From Litoribacillus peritrichatus (lineage in GTDB: Bacteria > Pseudomonadota > Gammaproteobacteria > Pseudomonadales > Litoribrevibacteraceae), in the NCBI RefSeq assembly GCF_039537985.1, contig NZ_BAABBN010000004.1:248001-312000 (forward strand): a DNA stretch of 64,000 bases, in the 5' to 3' direction. The translations under genes and the position numbers were made by a program. This document shows, piece after piece, positions 43,834 to 53,346 of the stretch (positions are counted from its first letter, which is position 1; each line of letters begins with the position of its first letter). A model generated the notes under the pieces. The model was given only the letters and a program-made list of their open reading frames with translations. It was not told where the DNA came from and made no database searches.

Positions 43834-45567
43834 ATGAATCTTCGTAATTTTCTTGATCAGTCTTTTTCAAAAGCATTAGTAGCAGCGGGCGCTCCAGAAG
43901 GTACTTCAGGTATGGTCCGACCAAGTGCTAAAGCGAATTTTGGTGACTATCAATCCAATGGTGTGATGCCAGTTGCGAAGAAGCTGGGTATGAATCCTCG
44001 TGATTTTGCTCAGAAAGTCATTGACCAAGTTGAACTGGACGGCATCGCTGATAAGCTGGAAATTGCCGGCCCAGGGTTTATTAATATCACGCTTAATCCT
44101 CAATGGGTTGCTGAGCAATTGTCTGCGTTTGATGATCGTTGTGGGGCTGAGAAGCAAAACCCTCAAACCATTGCCGTGGATTACTCTGCACCAAATGTTG
44201 CGAAAGAAATGCACGTTGGCCATTTACGCTCAACCATCATTGGTGATGCGGTGGTTCGTGTCCTGGAGTTCTTGGGACATAAGGTGGTTCGTTGCAATCA
44301 CATTGGTGATTGGGGGACTCAGTTTGGGATGTTGATTGCGCACCTGGAAGAGTTGATGCGTGATAACCCGGACGTGATGCAATCGGAGTTGTCTGATCTG
44401 GAAGAGTTTTATCGTGAGTCTAAGCAGAAGTACGACAGCGACGAAGCGTTTGCGTTGCGTGCCCGAGGGTATGTGGTAAAACTTCAGGGCGGTGATCCGT
44501 GGTGTAATGACATGTGGCGCAAGCTGGTGGATGTCACTATGGATCAGAACCAGAAAACTTATGATCGATTGAACGTGACTTTGTCCAAAGACAATACCAT
44601 GGGCGAAAGCATGTACAACGACATGTTACCTGGCGTGGTAGAAGAACTTAAAGCCAAAGGCCTTGCAGAAGAAAGTGAAGGCGCCATGGTGGTGTTTCTG
44701 GATGAGTTCAAGAACAAAGATGGCGAGCGCATGGGCGTGATCATTCAGAAAAAGGATGGTGGCTTTCTGTATACAACGACAGACATTGCTTGTGCGAAAT
44801 ATCGTCATGAGCAATTAAATGCCGATCGTGTGCTTTACTTTATTGATTCTCGTCAGGCTCAACATTTACAGCAAGCCTGGACCATTCTGCGAAAAGCCGA
44901 AGTCATCCCTGAAGCGATGTCATTGGAGCACCATGCATTTGGCATGATGTTGGGTAAAGACGGTCGCCCTTTCAAAACGCGTTCTGGTGGTGTAGTGAAG
45001 TTATCCGACTTGCTGGATGAATCAAAGGAAAGAGCGGCGGCATTAATTGAAGAAAAGAGTACCGAGTTGACCGAAGAACAAAAGCAGGCGGTCATTGATG
45101 CTGTGTCTATTGGTGCGGTGAAATACGCTGACTTATCCAAGAACCGCACGACGGATTACATTTTTGAATGGGATAATATGTTGTCTTTTGAAGGCAATAC
45201 GGCGCCGTATCTGCAATACGCTTATACCCGGGTTGCAAGTGTGTTTCGTAAAGCAGAGGTAGACATGACCTCGTTCGAAGGCGAAGTTGCTATTTCTGAA
45301 GCTGCGGAACGTACATTGGCGATCAAACTAATGCAATTTTCTGAGATTGTGGATTCTGTGGCGAAAGAAGGTACACCGCATGTACTTTGTTCTTATCTGT
45401 ATGAATTGTCTGGCAACTTCATGACCTTCTATGAAGCCTGCCCAATCAATAAAGATGGCGTTGCAGAAGACGTTCGTGCCAGCCGTCTGGCCCTAAGTAA
45501 ACTGGTTGCTAATACCTTAAAAACAGGTTTAGACTTGTTGGGCATAAAGGTTGTTGATCGTATGTAA
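43834..45567 (+). CDS. argS: Arginyl-tRNA synthetase
   Basis: A 577-residue class I synthetase. The start at 43834 gives MNLRNFLDQSFSKALV; the frame opens 51 bp earlier without family similarity. The HIGH region is APNVAKEMHVGHLRSTIIGD; ArgRS lacks the canonical KMSKS Lys, and MLGKDGRPFKTRSGG is the functional equivalent. The C-terminal DALR anticodon-binding domain ends LLGIKVVDRM. Own promoter after the HDOD terminator. Confidence 0.97.
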   Translation: MNLRNFLDQSFSKALVAAGAPEGTSGMVRPSAKANFGDYQSNGVMPVAKKLGMNPRDFAQKVIDQVELDGIADKLEIAGPGFINITLNPQWVAEQLSAFDDRCGAEKQNPQTIAVDYSAPNVAKEMHVGHLRSTIIGDAVVRVLEFLGHKVVRCNHIGDWGTQFGMLIAHLEELMRDNPDVMQSELSDLEEFYRESKQKYDSDEAFALRARGYVVKLQGGDPWCNDMWRKLVDVTMDQNQKTYDRLNVTLSKDNTMGESMYNDMLPGVVEELKAKGLAEESEGAMVVFLDEFKNKDGERMGVIIQKKDGGFLYTTTDIACAKYRHEQLNADRVLYFIDSRQAQHLQQAWTILRKAEVIPEAMSLEHHAFGMMLGKDGRPFKTRSGGVVKLSDLLDESKERAAALIEEKSTELTEEQKQAVIDAVSIGAVKYADLSKNRTTDYIFEWDNMLSFEGNTAPYLQYAYTRVASVFRKAEVDMTSFEGEVAISEAAERTLAIKLMQFSEIVDSVAKEGTPHVLCSYLYELSGNFMTFYEACPINKDGVAEDVRASRLALSKLVANTLKTGLDLLGIKVVDRM

Positions 45568-45737
45568 TAATCTTGTATGACATAATTCTGTCGCCTATTC
45601 ACATAGGGCGAAAAAATTGCAAAACAGTCCACATTTTTGTGGAACCCAAACCAGTACACTAGGTCAAACGCAGGGTGGTAATCCAAAACCGACTTGTGTA
45701 CTGGATGACTAACAATAAAAATATGGGATCAGAGATA

Positions 45738-46295
45738 ATGTTTAAGAAAATCATCGCATGTGGCGCAATGGTATGCGCAATGTCTGCTTCAGCTATGCAA
45801 GTTGCTGATGTTGAAGTGCCGGAAAAAATGTCTGCAGGTTCTAGTAACCTGATTCTTAATGGTGCAGGTATCCGTGATAAGTTGTTCCTGGATCTGTACG
45901 TTGCTGGTTTGTATCTTGAGAGCAAAGGCCTGACGGCTGAGCAGGTTGTAAATGCAGATCAACCAATGGCGCTTCGTCTGCACATCATTTCTGGTTTAAT
46001 TACCGCTGAAAAGATGGTGAACGCTACCAACGAAGGCTTTGAAATGGCAACGGGTGGCAACACTGCGGCTATCAAGTCTGAGATCGAGCAATTCATTAGT
46101 GTTTTCCGTGAAGAGATCAAAGAAGGCGACGTTTTTGATTTGGTTTATGTTCCGGGTGTGGGCGTTAACGTAACTAAAAACGGCGTAGAGAAAGATGTTG
46201 TAAAAGGCGTTGAGTTTAAGAAAGCCATGTTCGGTATTTGGTTGTCAGATAATCCAGTACATGATGGTTTGAAGGCTGAGCTTCTGGGCAGCTAA
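45738..46295 (+). CDS. Chalcone isomerase-like exported protein
   Basis: A 185-residue protein with signal peptide MFKKIIACGAMVCAMSASAM. The mature part LNGAGIRDKLFLDLYVAGLYLESKG, LRLHIISGLITAEKM and VEFKKAMFGIWLSDNPV matches the bacterial chalcone-isomerase-like family, which keeps the fold but not a known flavonoid substrate. The frame opens at 45675 but the leader argues for 45738. A clear terminator follows. A periplasmic lipid-binding role is only a guess. Confidence 0.88.
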   Translation: MFKKIIACGAMVCAMSASAMQVADVEVPEKMSAGSSNLILNGAGIRDKLFLDLYVAGLYLESKGLTAEQVVNADQPMALRLHIISGLITAEKMVNATNEGFEMATGGNTAAIKSEIEQFISVFREEIKEGDVFDLVYVPGVGVNVTKNGVEKDVVKGVEFKKAMFGIWLSDNPVHDGLKAELLGS

Positions 46296-46318
46296 CGGCT
46301 AAGACTTTTAAGTCAATA

Positions 46319-46345
46319 AAAAAGCGGGCTTTTAGCTCGCTTTTT
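46319..46345 (+). terminator. Rho-independent terminator after the chalcone isomerase-like gene
   Basis: AAAAAGCGGGC and GCTCGCTTTTT pair along 11 positions with one G-U around a 5-nt loop. Confidence 0.85.
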
Positions 46346-46391
46346 GTGTTTATGCCAGACGCTTTAATAAATTTGAACGAACAGGTTTTGA

Positions 46392-46580
46392 TTAACTGTC
46401 CTTCTCTCTGAGGATGTAAAACACATTCCCGCCTTCGCTGCACAGCCATAAATCTTTACCTTCCTGGCTAGCTTTAGATGTCGCGGCTTTTGCAGAAATG
46501 TAAAATACCTTATCTCCGTCTTTCAGAATAAGTTTCTCATGCCTGTTTTTCCACGAATCTATCTTTCTCAGGTATTCCAT
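46392..46580 (-). CDS. Small conserved-looking protein, DLWLCSEG paralogue 1
   Basis: A 62-residue protein I cannot assign to a family. It aligns without gaps to the next gene (46665-46850): both share MxYLxK at the start and D[LI]WLCxEG at residues 43-50, plus Ser29, Lys31 and Ala37. That paralogy, and the same strand, support both as real genes. No signal peptide or membrane helix. It is polar and basic in the N-terminal half and probably a small mixed alpha/beta fold. The single Cys47 in WLC is shared. Confidence 0.65.
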   Translation of the reverse strand: MEYLRKIDSWKNRHEKLILKDGDKVFYISAKAATSKASQEGKDLWLCSEGGNVFYILREKDS

Positions 46581-46664
46581 CGAATCATCTCTATATCACG
46601 CTCAATACAAGTATAGCTTCAATATTTGCTAAAACTTGAGCGGTTGTCTCTATTTGCGTCGGTA

Positions 46665-46850
46665 TTATTCAGGCGATTTAAGCGTCAGAAAATGATGCAT
46701 TCCTTCTTCGCAGAGCCATATATCTGAGTTAGTGTCTCTCGCCATCTTTTGTACGCACTTGAATGACACCCACATTCTGTGTTGTTCACTGTCCCAAAAC
46801 ATGACGTGCTCTTCCATTGGGATGTAGTTTACTTTTGAAAGATATTTCAT
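46665..46850 (-). CDS. Small conserved-looking protein, DIWLCEEG paralogue 2
   Basis: A 61-residue protein paralogous to the gene at 46392-46580. I chose the Met at 46850 (MKYLSKV) because it gives a gap-free alignment; an ATG at 46880 would add MPNLKTGLLG. AGGA lies directly before the 46850 ATG, closer than usual. No signal or membrane segment. It may share a transcript with paralogue 1, 84 bp downstream. Function unknown. Confidence 0.6.
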   Translation of the reverse strand: MKYLSKVNYIPMEEHVMFWDSEQHRMWVSFKCVQKMARDTNSDIWLCEEGMHHFLTLKSPE

Positions 46851-46982
46851 TCCTAAAAGCCCTGTTTTTAAATTTGGCATTCGATCAGAATCGTCAGATT
46901 TATTTTTTTACTCGCTTGTTACTAATGTAGACTATGAGTCAGTGAGAAGTTTGTATTTTTTATAAGATGATGGGAGTGTTGA

Positions 46983-47249
46983 GTGGAGTGTCGATTAGGT
47001 TGTGGTGCGTGTTGTATTGCTCCTTCCATCAGCAGTGCTATTCCGGGGATGCCTCATGGTAAAAAAGCCGGAGAAAGGTGCATTGCATTGTCTGACGATA
47101 ACTTATGTACGTTATTCGGTAAGCCGGAAAGGCCTAAGGTTTGTGCTCAATTCACCGCTGAAGTGGAATTTTGCGGTACATCCAATGAATCTGCCTTGAA
47201 CACGCTGAATGCGTTAGAACAAGACACGTTAATTATTTTAAAAACCTAA
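46983..47249 (+). CDS. YkgJ family cysteine cluster protein
   Basis: An 88-residue protein with CRLGCGACCIAPSI, a C-x3-C-x2-CC start, then AGERCIALSDDNLCTLFGKPERPKVCAQF and a later FCG. This is the YkgJ-type zinc- or iron-chelating CxxCxxCC domain. GTG start at 46983 with GGGAG upstream. Function of the family is not established; a metal-binding or oxidoreductase role is inferred. Confidence 0.85.
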   Translation: MECRLGCGACCIAPSISSAIPGMPHGKKAGERCIALSDDNLCTLFGKPERPKVCAQFTAEVEFCGTSNESALNTLNALEQDTLIILKT

Positions 47250-47278
47250 ACGGTTAGTCAGTGCTAAACGATTTATGT

Positions 47279-48550
47279 CTACGCGTAGTGAGAGGCTGCT
47301 TTAGGGGCATCCAAGTCTGGTAAATCCTGCCAAATTCTTAACCCTTTATCCCGATAATACTGAAGATCAATTCCAAACGCGCCATCGTTGTGAATCTCTT
47401 TAATTCGCAGGGGTGTACCATCTTTTAGTTTTTGTACTTCGTGGAGGTCGATCACTTTCTCCATCGGTGTCTGTTTATCCGTTGACCTTACAATCATTAC
47501 CTTTGGTCTGAGTTTATGATCCTGTTGGCTGGATAGGATGATGCCTATATGGCCGGTATTTAATTCGGCAATGTGCCCTGGTGGGTAAATACCAATAAAC
47601 CTGACAAATCGCTCGGCTAATTCACGATCGAAATGAAGGCCTCGGTCGTCATAAATAATGCGTAGTGCTTCCAGAGAGGAGCTTCCGTTACGATAGCAGC
47701 GGTTACTGGTGATGGCGTCATAGGCATCGGTAATCGCCACGATTTTTGCAAAATACGGTATTTTTTCGCTGGTGATGCCTCTTGGGTAACCTTTGCCATC
47801 GACCCGTTCGTGGTGGCTGTAGGCCACATCAACCGCGCCTGCAAACACATCCCGTTTCGATTGCAGCAGTTTTTTCCCTTCTGTCGGATGGGCGCGCATC
47901 GCTTGAAATTCTTCCGCTGTTAATCGGCCTTCTTTGTTCAGAACTTCCAGAGGCACTCTGACTTTCCCTACGTCGTGTAGTAAGCCGCATACCCCCAGGT
48001 TTTCCAGTTCTTCTTCCAATAAATCAAGATCTTTGCCGAACGCGATGGACATGATTGCAACGCGCAACGAATGCTCTGCCGTGTAGTCGTCCCGGTTGCG
48101 AATCTGAGTCAGCCATGACAGTGCACCAGAGTTTCGGATTACGCTCTTAACACAATCTTTCACCAGCGACTTTATTTTAGGCGCATCTAAATCGTAGCCC
48201 ATTCGTAAGCTGGTCAGAATGGTATCCACTTGTTGTTTGGTTTGTTGGTAAGCGTTGACGGCTGTTGGTAGTTCATTTTCGAAGGACACTGTGTCCAAGT
48301 ACCTGCTTTTTTTCTTTACTGCCGCAGTTCCGCCCGGTTTATGCTGGATTTCAATGGTTTGTTTGATGTCGATAAACACTTCTCTGCAATATTGCTGCAG
48401 TTGATATATTTCTTCTTGGTTAGAGATTAGAAAGCCCTGAAAAATAAAGGGAGTCTGTTCCCAAGGTCTGTCCAATTTTGAAACAAACATGCCTATTTCT
48501 AGGTCTGTTGTGGAAATTACTTTTTGGGATATGTCGGTATATCGGCTCAC
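47279..48550 (-). CDS. HD-GYP domain phosphodiesterase with DUF3391 (copy 1)
   Basis: A 423-residue protein. The N-terminal 130 residues are DUF3391-like (TDLEIGMFVSKLDRPWEQTPFIFQGFLI). The HD-GYP domain (about residues 150-320) has GLLHDVGKVRVP, AYSHHERVDGKGYPRGI and KIVAITDAYDAITSNR, so the metal ligands and GYP (here GYPRGI) are kept, predicting c-di-GMP hydrolysis. A short C-terminal tail includes FGIDLQYYRDKGLRIW. GTG start. Nearly collinear with the next gene and clearly a tandem duplicate. Confidence 0.9.
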   Translation of the reverse strand: MSRYTDISQKVISTTDLEIGMFVSKLDRPWEQTPFIFQGFLISNQEEIYQLQQYCREVFIDIKQTIEIQHKPGGTAAVKKKSRYLDTVSFENELPTAVNAYQQTKQQVDTILTSLRMGYDLDAPKIKSLVKDCVKSVIRNSGALSWLTQIRNRDDYTAEHSLRVAIMSIAFGKDLDLLEEELENLGVCGLLHDVGKVRVPLEVLNKEGRLTAEEFQAMRAHPTEGKKLLQSKRDVFAGAVDVAYSHHERVDGKGYPRGITSEKIPYFAKIVAITDAYDAITSNRCYRNGSSSLEALRIIYDDRGLHFDRELAERFVRFIGIYPPGHIAELNTGHIGIILSSQQDHKLRPKVMIVRSTDKQTPMEKVIDLHEVQKLKDGTPLRIKEIHNDGAFGIDLQYYRDKGLRIWQDLPDLDAPKAASHYA

Positions 48551-48643
48551 AATGGCTCTTTCCTAACAGTTGGCTCCACCTCTTCTAATAATAGGACTTA
48601 TTGACAAGAAGATTAGACCGTTCAGCTATATTAACTGTGCGAA

Positions 48644-48695
48644 AATCTAGACAAAGCTTATGTTTCATAAGTTCAATTTGCTTGAAGTCTAGATT
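48644..48695. repeat. Inverted repeat over the end of the second HD-GYP gene
   Basis: Arms AATCTAGAC (48644-48652) and GTCTAGATT (48687-48695) enclose a smaller hairpin CTTATG/CATAAG. The right arm contains the stop codon of the gene ending at 48689. Possibly its terminator. Confidence 0.5.
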
Positions 48696-49948
48696 GGAGG
48701 GGATGACCACAGTGCCAACGCTTTTTCCAGATAGAACTGGAGCTTGATGCCGAATGCGCCGTCATTATGAATGTCTTTAATTCGTAGCTGAATCCCGTTT
48801 TTTAGCGTGTCGGTTTTACTTAAATTGATAATTCTTTCTGGTATGGGTTCTTTATTTGGCGAGGTGATTAACAACAGTTTAGGCTTTAATTTATTTTGCT
48901 GAGTATTGGATAGAATGATGGCTAAATGACCGGTATTCAGTTCCGCTATATGGCCTAATGGGTAAATGCCAATAAATTTTACAAACCGCTCCGCAAGCTC
49001 CCTGTCATAATGCAGCCCTCTTTCATCGTAAATGACGCTTAATGCTTCTGGAGATGAGATGCCTTTGCGATAGTTGCGATGACTGGTAATGGCGTCAAAC
49101 GAATCTGTTATAGCAATAATCTTGGCAAAGTAGGGGATCTTTTCGCCGGTTATGCCCAAGGGATAACCTTTACCATCTATTCGTTCATGGTGGCTATAAG
49201 CGACATCTATCGCTTCCTGAATGGGGACGTTCAGCATTTCTAACAGCCGCTTACCTTCTTCGGGGTGGGTCCTCATTCGTTTGAACTCTTCTGCATTGAG
49301 CCGACCTTCTTTATTTACGATATCCACAGGAATGGTAGCTTTTCCTATGTCATGTAATAGTCCACAAATTCCCAGGATTTCAAGGTCGCGCACGGGAAGT
49401 TCAAGTTCCTTGCCAAAGGCGATGGCGGTTATGGCCACACGAATGGCGTGTTCAAAGTGGTAGGCATCCTTGTTGCGAATTTGTGTTAACCAGGTCAATG
49501 CACCCGTATTTCTTAATAGGCTTTTGACGCATTTTCTTATTAAATCAAAGAGGTCTCCTGAGTTAAGACCTTTGCCTGAACTGGCTTCAATCAGAAGTTC
49601 TTTGTATCGGTTGTTCATGAACAGATAAGTATCGTATGCAAAGGACAACTCTTTTTCGAAGGTGACAAGGTCTGTGTATCTTGGTTTGTTTGGTTTTTTC
49701 TTTTGTTCGGTTTTCTTAACTTTTTCTTTCAGGCTTTCTTTTTGGGTAAGCAGCGTTTGTTTGATGTCGACATAAACTTCCTGGCAATGCTCTTGCAGTT
49801 GATAAATTTCATCTTTGTTGGAGATAAGAAATCCCTGGAAAATGAAAGGTGTTTGTTCCCATGGACAGTCCAGTTTCGACACGAACATACCGACTTCCAA
49901 TTCAGAAGAAGGGATGAGTTTTTGATAAGTATGGGAACGGTTGCTCAC
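48689..49948 (-). CDS. HD-GYP domain phosphodiesterase with DUF3391 (copy 2)
   Basis: A 419-residue paralogue of the neighbouring gene. The DUF3391 region (SSELEVGMFVSKLDCPWEQTPFIFQGFLI) is followed by a Lys-rich linker (KEKVKKTEQKKKPNKPRYTD) and a complete HD-GYP: GLLHDIGKATIP, AYSHHERIDGKGYPLGI, KIIAITDSFDAITSHR. The tail mirrors copy 1. GTG start. Copies differ mainly in the linker and the region between residues 100 and 150. Both are predicted to lower c-di-GMP. Confidence 0.9.
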   Translation of the reverse strand: MSNRSHTYQKLIPSSELEVGMFVSKLDCPWEQTPFIFQGFLISNKDEIYQLQEHCQEVYVDIKQTLLTQKESLKEKVKKTEQKKKPNKPRYTDLVTFEKELSFAYDTYLFMNNRYKELLIEASSGKGLNSGDLFDLIRKCVKSLLRNTGALTWLTQIRNKDAYHFEHAIRVAITAIAFGKELELPVRDLEILGICGLLHDIGKATIPVDIVNKEGRLNAEEFKRMRTHPEEGKRLLEMLNVPIQEAIDVAYSHHERIDGKGYPLGITGEKIPYFAKIIAITDSFDAITSHRNYRKGISSPEALSVIYDERGLHYDRELAERFVKFIGIYPLGHIAELNTGHLAIILSNTQQNKLKPKLLLITSPNKEPIPERIINLSKTDTLKNGIQLRIKDIHNDGAFGIKLQFYLEKALALWSSPPI

Positions 49949-50038
49949 GGCTTAATGACTCCAATGACGCTAGATAAATTAAATATAGAACTTATTTGAT
50001 GGGACACTGCTCCATTTGCATGGTTGGTGAGGGTTTGT

Positions 50039-53000
50039 TTAATGGCTTTTAGTGATTAATTTGGTATTCCCTCCGATGGCGGCCAGATTTTCAGAAATAC
50101 ACTGTTCATTCACGAATTGAAGTAAGTAATTGGGGCCGCCTGCTTTGAAGCCTGTTCCTGAACGCTTGTTACCGCCAAATGGCTGTGCGCCGACCTGAGC
50201 ACCCGTGATGTGTCGGTTGATATAGATATTCCCCATGCTTAATTGAGAGCAAAGGTAATCCACCCAGTTCTTATCCCGGCTGTGTATGCCTATGGTTAGG
50301 GCGTAATCTGATGTTTCGATGTCGGAAATGATTTGTTCTACTTCGTTGGTTTTATAGCGAACAACGTGCAGAATCGGGCCAAAGGTTTCTCGGGTTAATT
50401 CAGTCAGTGATTTAAGCTCGACCAGTATGGGCGATAAATAATGGCCGGTTTTCATGGAGGGCGGGATCGCGTGCAGGATCTGATTGAGTTGATCTTTTTG
50501 CGCAATGTAACTGACTAAAGAGGTTAGTGCATCCTGGTCGATGATTGGGCCTAAATCTGTGCTTGGAGTCAGTGAGTTCCCAACCTGAAGTACATTCATC
50601 GCGCCGATCAACGCTTTGACTGTTTCTTCGAACACCGAATCATGAATGAACACCACTCTTAAAGCGGAACACCTTTGGCCAGCAGAACCGAAAGCAGAGT
50701 GGACGACGTCTTTGACCATTTGTTCGGTCAAAATGGAGTCGTCCGTGATCATGCAGTTAATGCCGCTGGTTTCTGAAATGACAGGAATGGGGTAGGGGTG
50801 GTTTTCCAACAAATGCTGTTGAATTTTTCTGGCGGTACTCAGTGAACCCGTGAAAGCTACGCCATCAATGTTTGGTGTACTAAGCAGTGTTTGGGTTAAC
50901 TGGTTGTCAGACGTCAGATAGTAAAGGCTGTCCGCAGGGACATTGCTTTCTCTTAATAAATCGAAGATTCGTCTTGCACAGATTCTTGTTTGCGGGGCTG
51001 GTTTGATGATCACTCGGTTTCCGGTAATCAAGGCTGCAACCACTTGCCCCACTAAAATGGCTATAGGGAAGTTCCAGGGACTGATGCAAATAAAATTGCC
51101 TTTTGGGTTGTACTTGAATTGGTTTTTTTCATTCACGGTGCCAGGAAGTACAGTGGTTGATTTCATGCCGTTGTATTGATTGGCGTAGTAACGACAAAAG
51201 CCAATGGCTTCTTTCATTTCGGCAATGGCGTCTTGCCAGGTTTTACCTGCTTCCCGAATGCACAAAGTAATGAATTCATACTGGTTGGATTCAAGTTTGG
51301 AGGCAAAGACTTTAATGATGTCTATTCGTTTATCGGGCGGGTAAGCGGACCAGCTGGCCCTGCCGGAGAGTAAAGTTCGGAATGCTGGTTGGTCAACTTT
51401 GGTGAGAGTGTAACTGATGCCGAGGCGATGTGTTTTATCATTGGGGGAGAATAACGTTTCTGCGATTTCTTCTTGTTTAAGGTCGTCGGGAATGGCTGAG
51501 TGTACCTGATAGATGGTGTCAGTAAACGGGTTGCATGCCTCGGACAGCCGTTGCCAGTGGCCCGGTTGGTTTATATTGCAGCCAACGGTCTCTGTAAAAA
51601 ATGGCTGGTAGATGTCTATAGGTAAAGGGAAGTCCTGATGATAACGATCGTATTGCACTAAACCGTGAATGGGTAATTGGCTGAGTGTTTCTGCGTTGTC
51701 TTTAAAGCTGGCCAGCTCATTTAAAAAGGATTGATTTGCACCGTTCTCCAGAATTCTTCGTATCAGGTAAGGCAAAAGCTCTTTGTAGGGGCCTACCGGG
51801 CAGTAGGTTCTGCAAACATACTCGGTAAAATGTTTTTGGTATCCGCTCAGTGCGTTGTAGATGGTTTCGCCCATGCCATGAAGCCGTTGGAACTCGATCG
51901 GAAACAGGGTTTCTTGTTTATCATCCAGTAAGCGGGCTAATGTGATCACGGTGGCGATGCTTGTGGCGTTGTGGGTGGCAAATTGAGGTCGAACGTGACC
52001 TGCAAGTTGTTGCTCAAGTAACAGTTGGATGCACACCTGATAGTTTAAATCTGTGGCTTGTTTCTGGATGAATACCGGATACCCTGCCAAACCCAGTTGT
52101 TGTGCTTTGTTGATTTCGTTATCCCAATATGCGCCTTTCACTAGCCGGACAGGTACCCTGGTTTGATGTTCCTTTGCTAATTGAGCGATAAACAGAATGG
52201 TTGGTATGGCTCTGAACCCGTAAGCCTGAATGGCGATGCCTAAACGCCCCCAGCCTTTCAGGCCCGGTAAGGTAAGACAATGTTTGAACACGCTCAGAGT
52301 TAACTCCAGTTGGTCGGACTCTTCTGCGTCCATTGTGATTTCTACGTTTTGTTCGTGAGCGCTGCGAACTAACTTTTCCACTCTGACTAAAAAACGACGT
52401 TGTAAGGGCGATTGGTGTCTGAACTCGAACTTGGGGGTCAGTGCTGATAACTTGATTGATACGCTGTCTTTTGGGGAAGAAGGGGGGGCTTTGGGGGCAT
52501 TTTTTTCATGCAAGGCAACAGCATCAATGGCCGCCAGGTAATTTTCTAGGTACCGGTCGGCATCTTCTTCGGTTAAGGCTGCCTCACCCAGCATGTCGTA
52601 AGAACAACAGTGGGTAGTATTGCTGGTGCCTTTCGAAAGTGCGGACTGAATACTGGCACCACGGATGAATATAGTGGCTAATCTGGAAACAAGTAGTTTT
52701 AGCGCTTCTCTGGCCAGGACGTTACGACTGGCGTTTAACCAATGGTGGAAAGGCTTCTCTTCTTCGTTGGATACCAGCCAGGACTTAAGTTTGGAAAGGC
52801 CTTCGGTTGCCAAGTTAACAGCACTGTGTTTGCTTTTTTGTTTGTGGGACTCCCAGTCACCCGCAATGACTTTATCTTCTATGAATCTCTGTGCAGTGTC
52901 TTGATCTTTGATGCGTAACAGGCCTTCGGCCAAAGACAGCAGCTGAACGCCTTCTGTACCGTTGAGTTTATATTCCGACAGTACTTGGTTGAGTAAGGGC

Positions 53001-53206
53001 AGCTTATGACTTTCAGAGGCTACGCTGATTAACGTGGCTGACAATTGTTGGATGGCCTGCTCTGCAGAGGGCTCAAGATGAGAAATTGCTTTGAGTTGCT
53101 CCACAAAATCTTTTTCGTCGTATAGGTAATAATCTGAGACTATCTCAATTAAGTGATCAGAAGTTAATTTCTGGTATCTCAAAAGTAAATCTTTTAGGAT
53201 GAGCAT
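50039..53206 (-). CDS. putA: Bifunctional proline dehydrogenase / P5C dehydrogenase
   Basis: A 1055-residue enzyme oxidising proline to glutamate in two steps. N-terminal ProDH barrel (about 150-480): RLVKGAYWDNEI and YKELLPYLIRRILENGAN bind FAD and proline. C-terminal aldehyde dehydrogenase: SPWNFPIAILVGQVVAALITGN, ETSGINCMI with Glu, and catalytic Cys846 in GSAGQRCSALR. It lacks the N-terminal ribbon-helix-helix DNA-binding domain of E. coli PutA, so it should not repress its own gene. It fits the shorter PutA group without the extra C-terminal domain. Confidence 0.95.
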   Translation of the reverse strand: MLILKDLLLRYQKLTSDHLIEIVSDYYLYDEKDFVEQLKAISHLEPSAEQAIQQLSATLISVASESHKLPLLNQVLSEYKLNGTEGVQLLSLAEGLLRIKDQDTAQRFIEDKVIAGDWESHKQKSKHSAVNLATEGLSKLKSWLVSNEEEKPFHHWLNASRNVLAREALKLLVSRLATIFIRGASIQSALSKGTSNTTHCCSYDMLGEAALTEEDADRYLENYLAAIDAVALHEKNAPKAPPSSPKDSVSIKLSALTPKFEFRHQSPLQRRFLVRVEKLVRSAHEQNVEITMDAEESDQLELTLSVFKHCLTLPGLKGWGRLGIAIQAYGFRAIPTILFIAQLAKEHQTRVPVRLVKGAYWDNEINKAQQLGLAGYPVFIQKQATDLNYQVCIQLLLEQQLAGHVRPQFATHNATSIATVITLARLLDDKQETLFPIEFQRLHGMGETIYNALSGYQKHFTEYVCRTYCPVGPYKELLPYLIRRILENGANQSFLNELASFKDNAETLSQLPIHGLVQYDRYHQDFPLPIDIYQPFFTETVGCNINQPGHWQRLSEACNPFTDTIYQVHSAIPDDLKQEEIAETLFSPNDKTHRLGISYTLTKVDQPAFRTLLSGRASWSAYPPDKRIDIIKVFASKLESNQYEFITLCIREAGKTWQDAIAEMKEAIGFCRYYANQYNGMKSTTVLPGTVNEKNQFKYNPKGNFICISPWNFPIAILVGQVVAALITGNRVIIKPAPQTRICARRIFDLLRESNVPADSLYYLTSDNQLTQTLLSTPNIDGVAFTGSLSTARKIQQHLLENHPYPIPVISETSGINCMITDDSILTEQMVKDVVHSAFGSAGQRCSALRVVFIHDSVFEETVKALIGAMNVLQVGNSLTPSTDLGPIIDQDALTSLVSYIAQKDQLNQILHAIPPSMKTGHYLSPILVELKSLTELTRETFGPILHVVRYKTNEVEQIISDIETSDYALTIGIHSRDKNWVDYLCSQLSMGNIYINRHITGAQVGAQPFGGNKRSGTGFKAGGPNYLLQFVNEQCISENLAAIGGNTKLITKSH

Positions 53207-53346
53207 CGGCTCTCCAAGTCTGTTCGGCGGTTGTGGGCAAATATCTAATTTATCTATTAAAAGTAGCTAAGACACTCATATTTAGAAAGTTTAGGCGTGA
53301 TTGAACTCATGGTAGGAAGTCGCTCTTGGAGGACTTAATAACCTCA

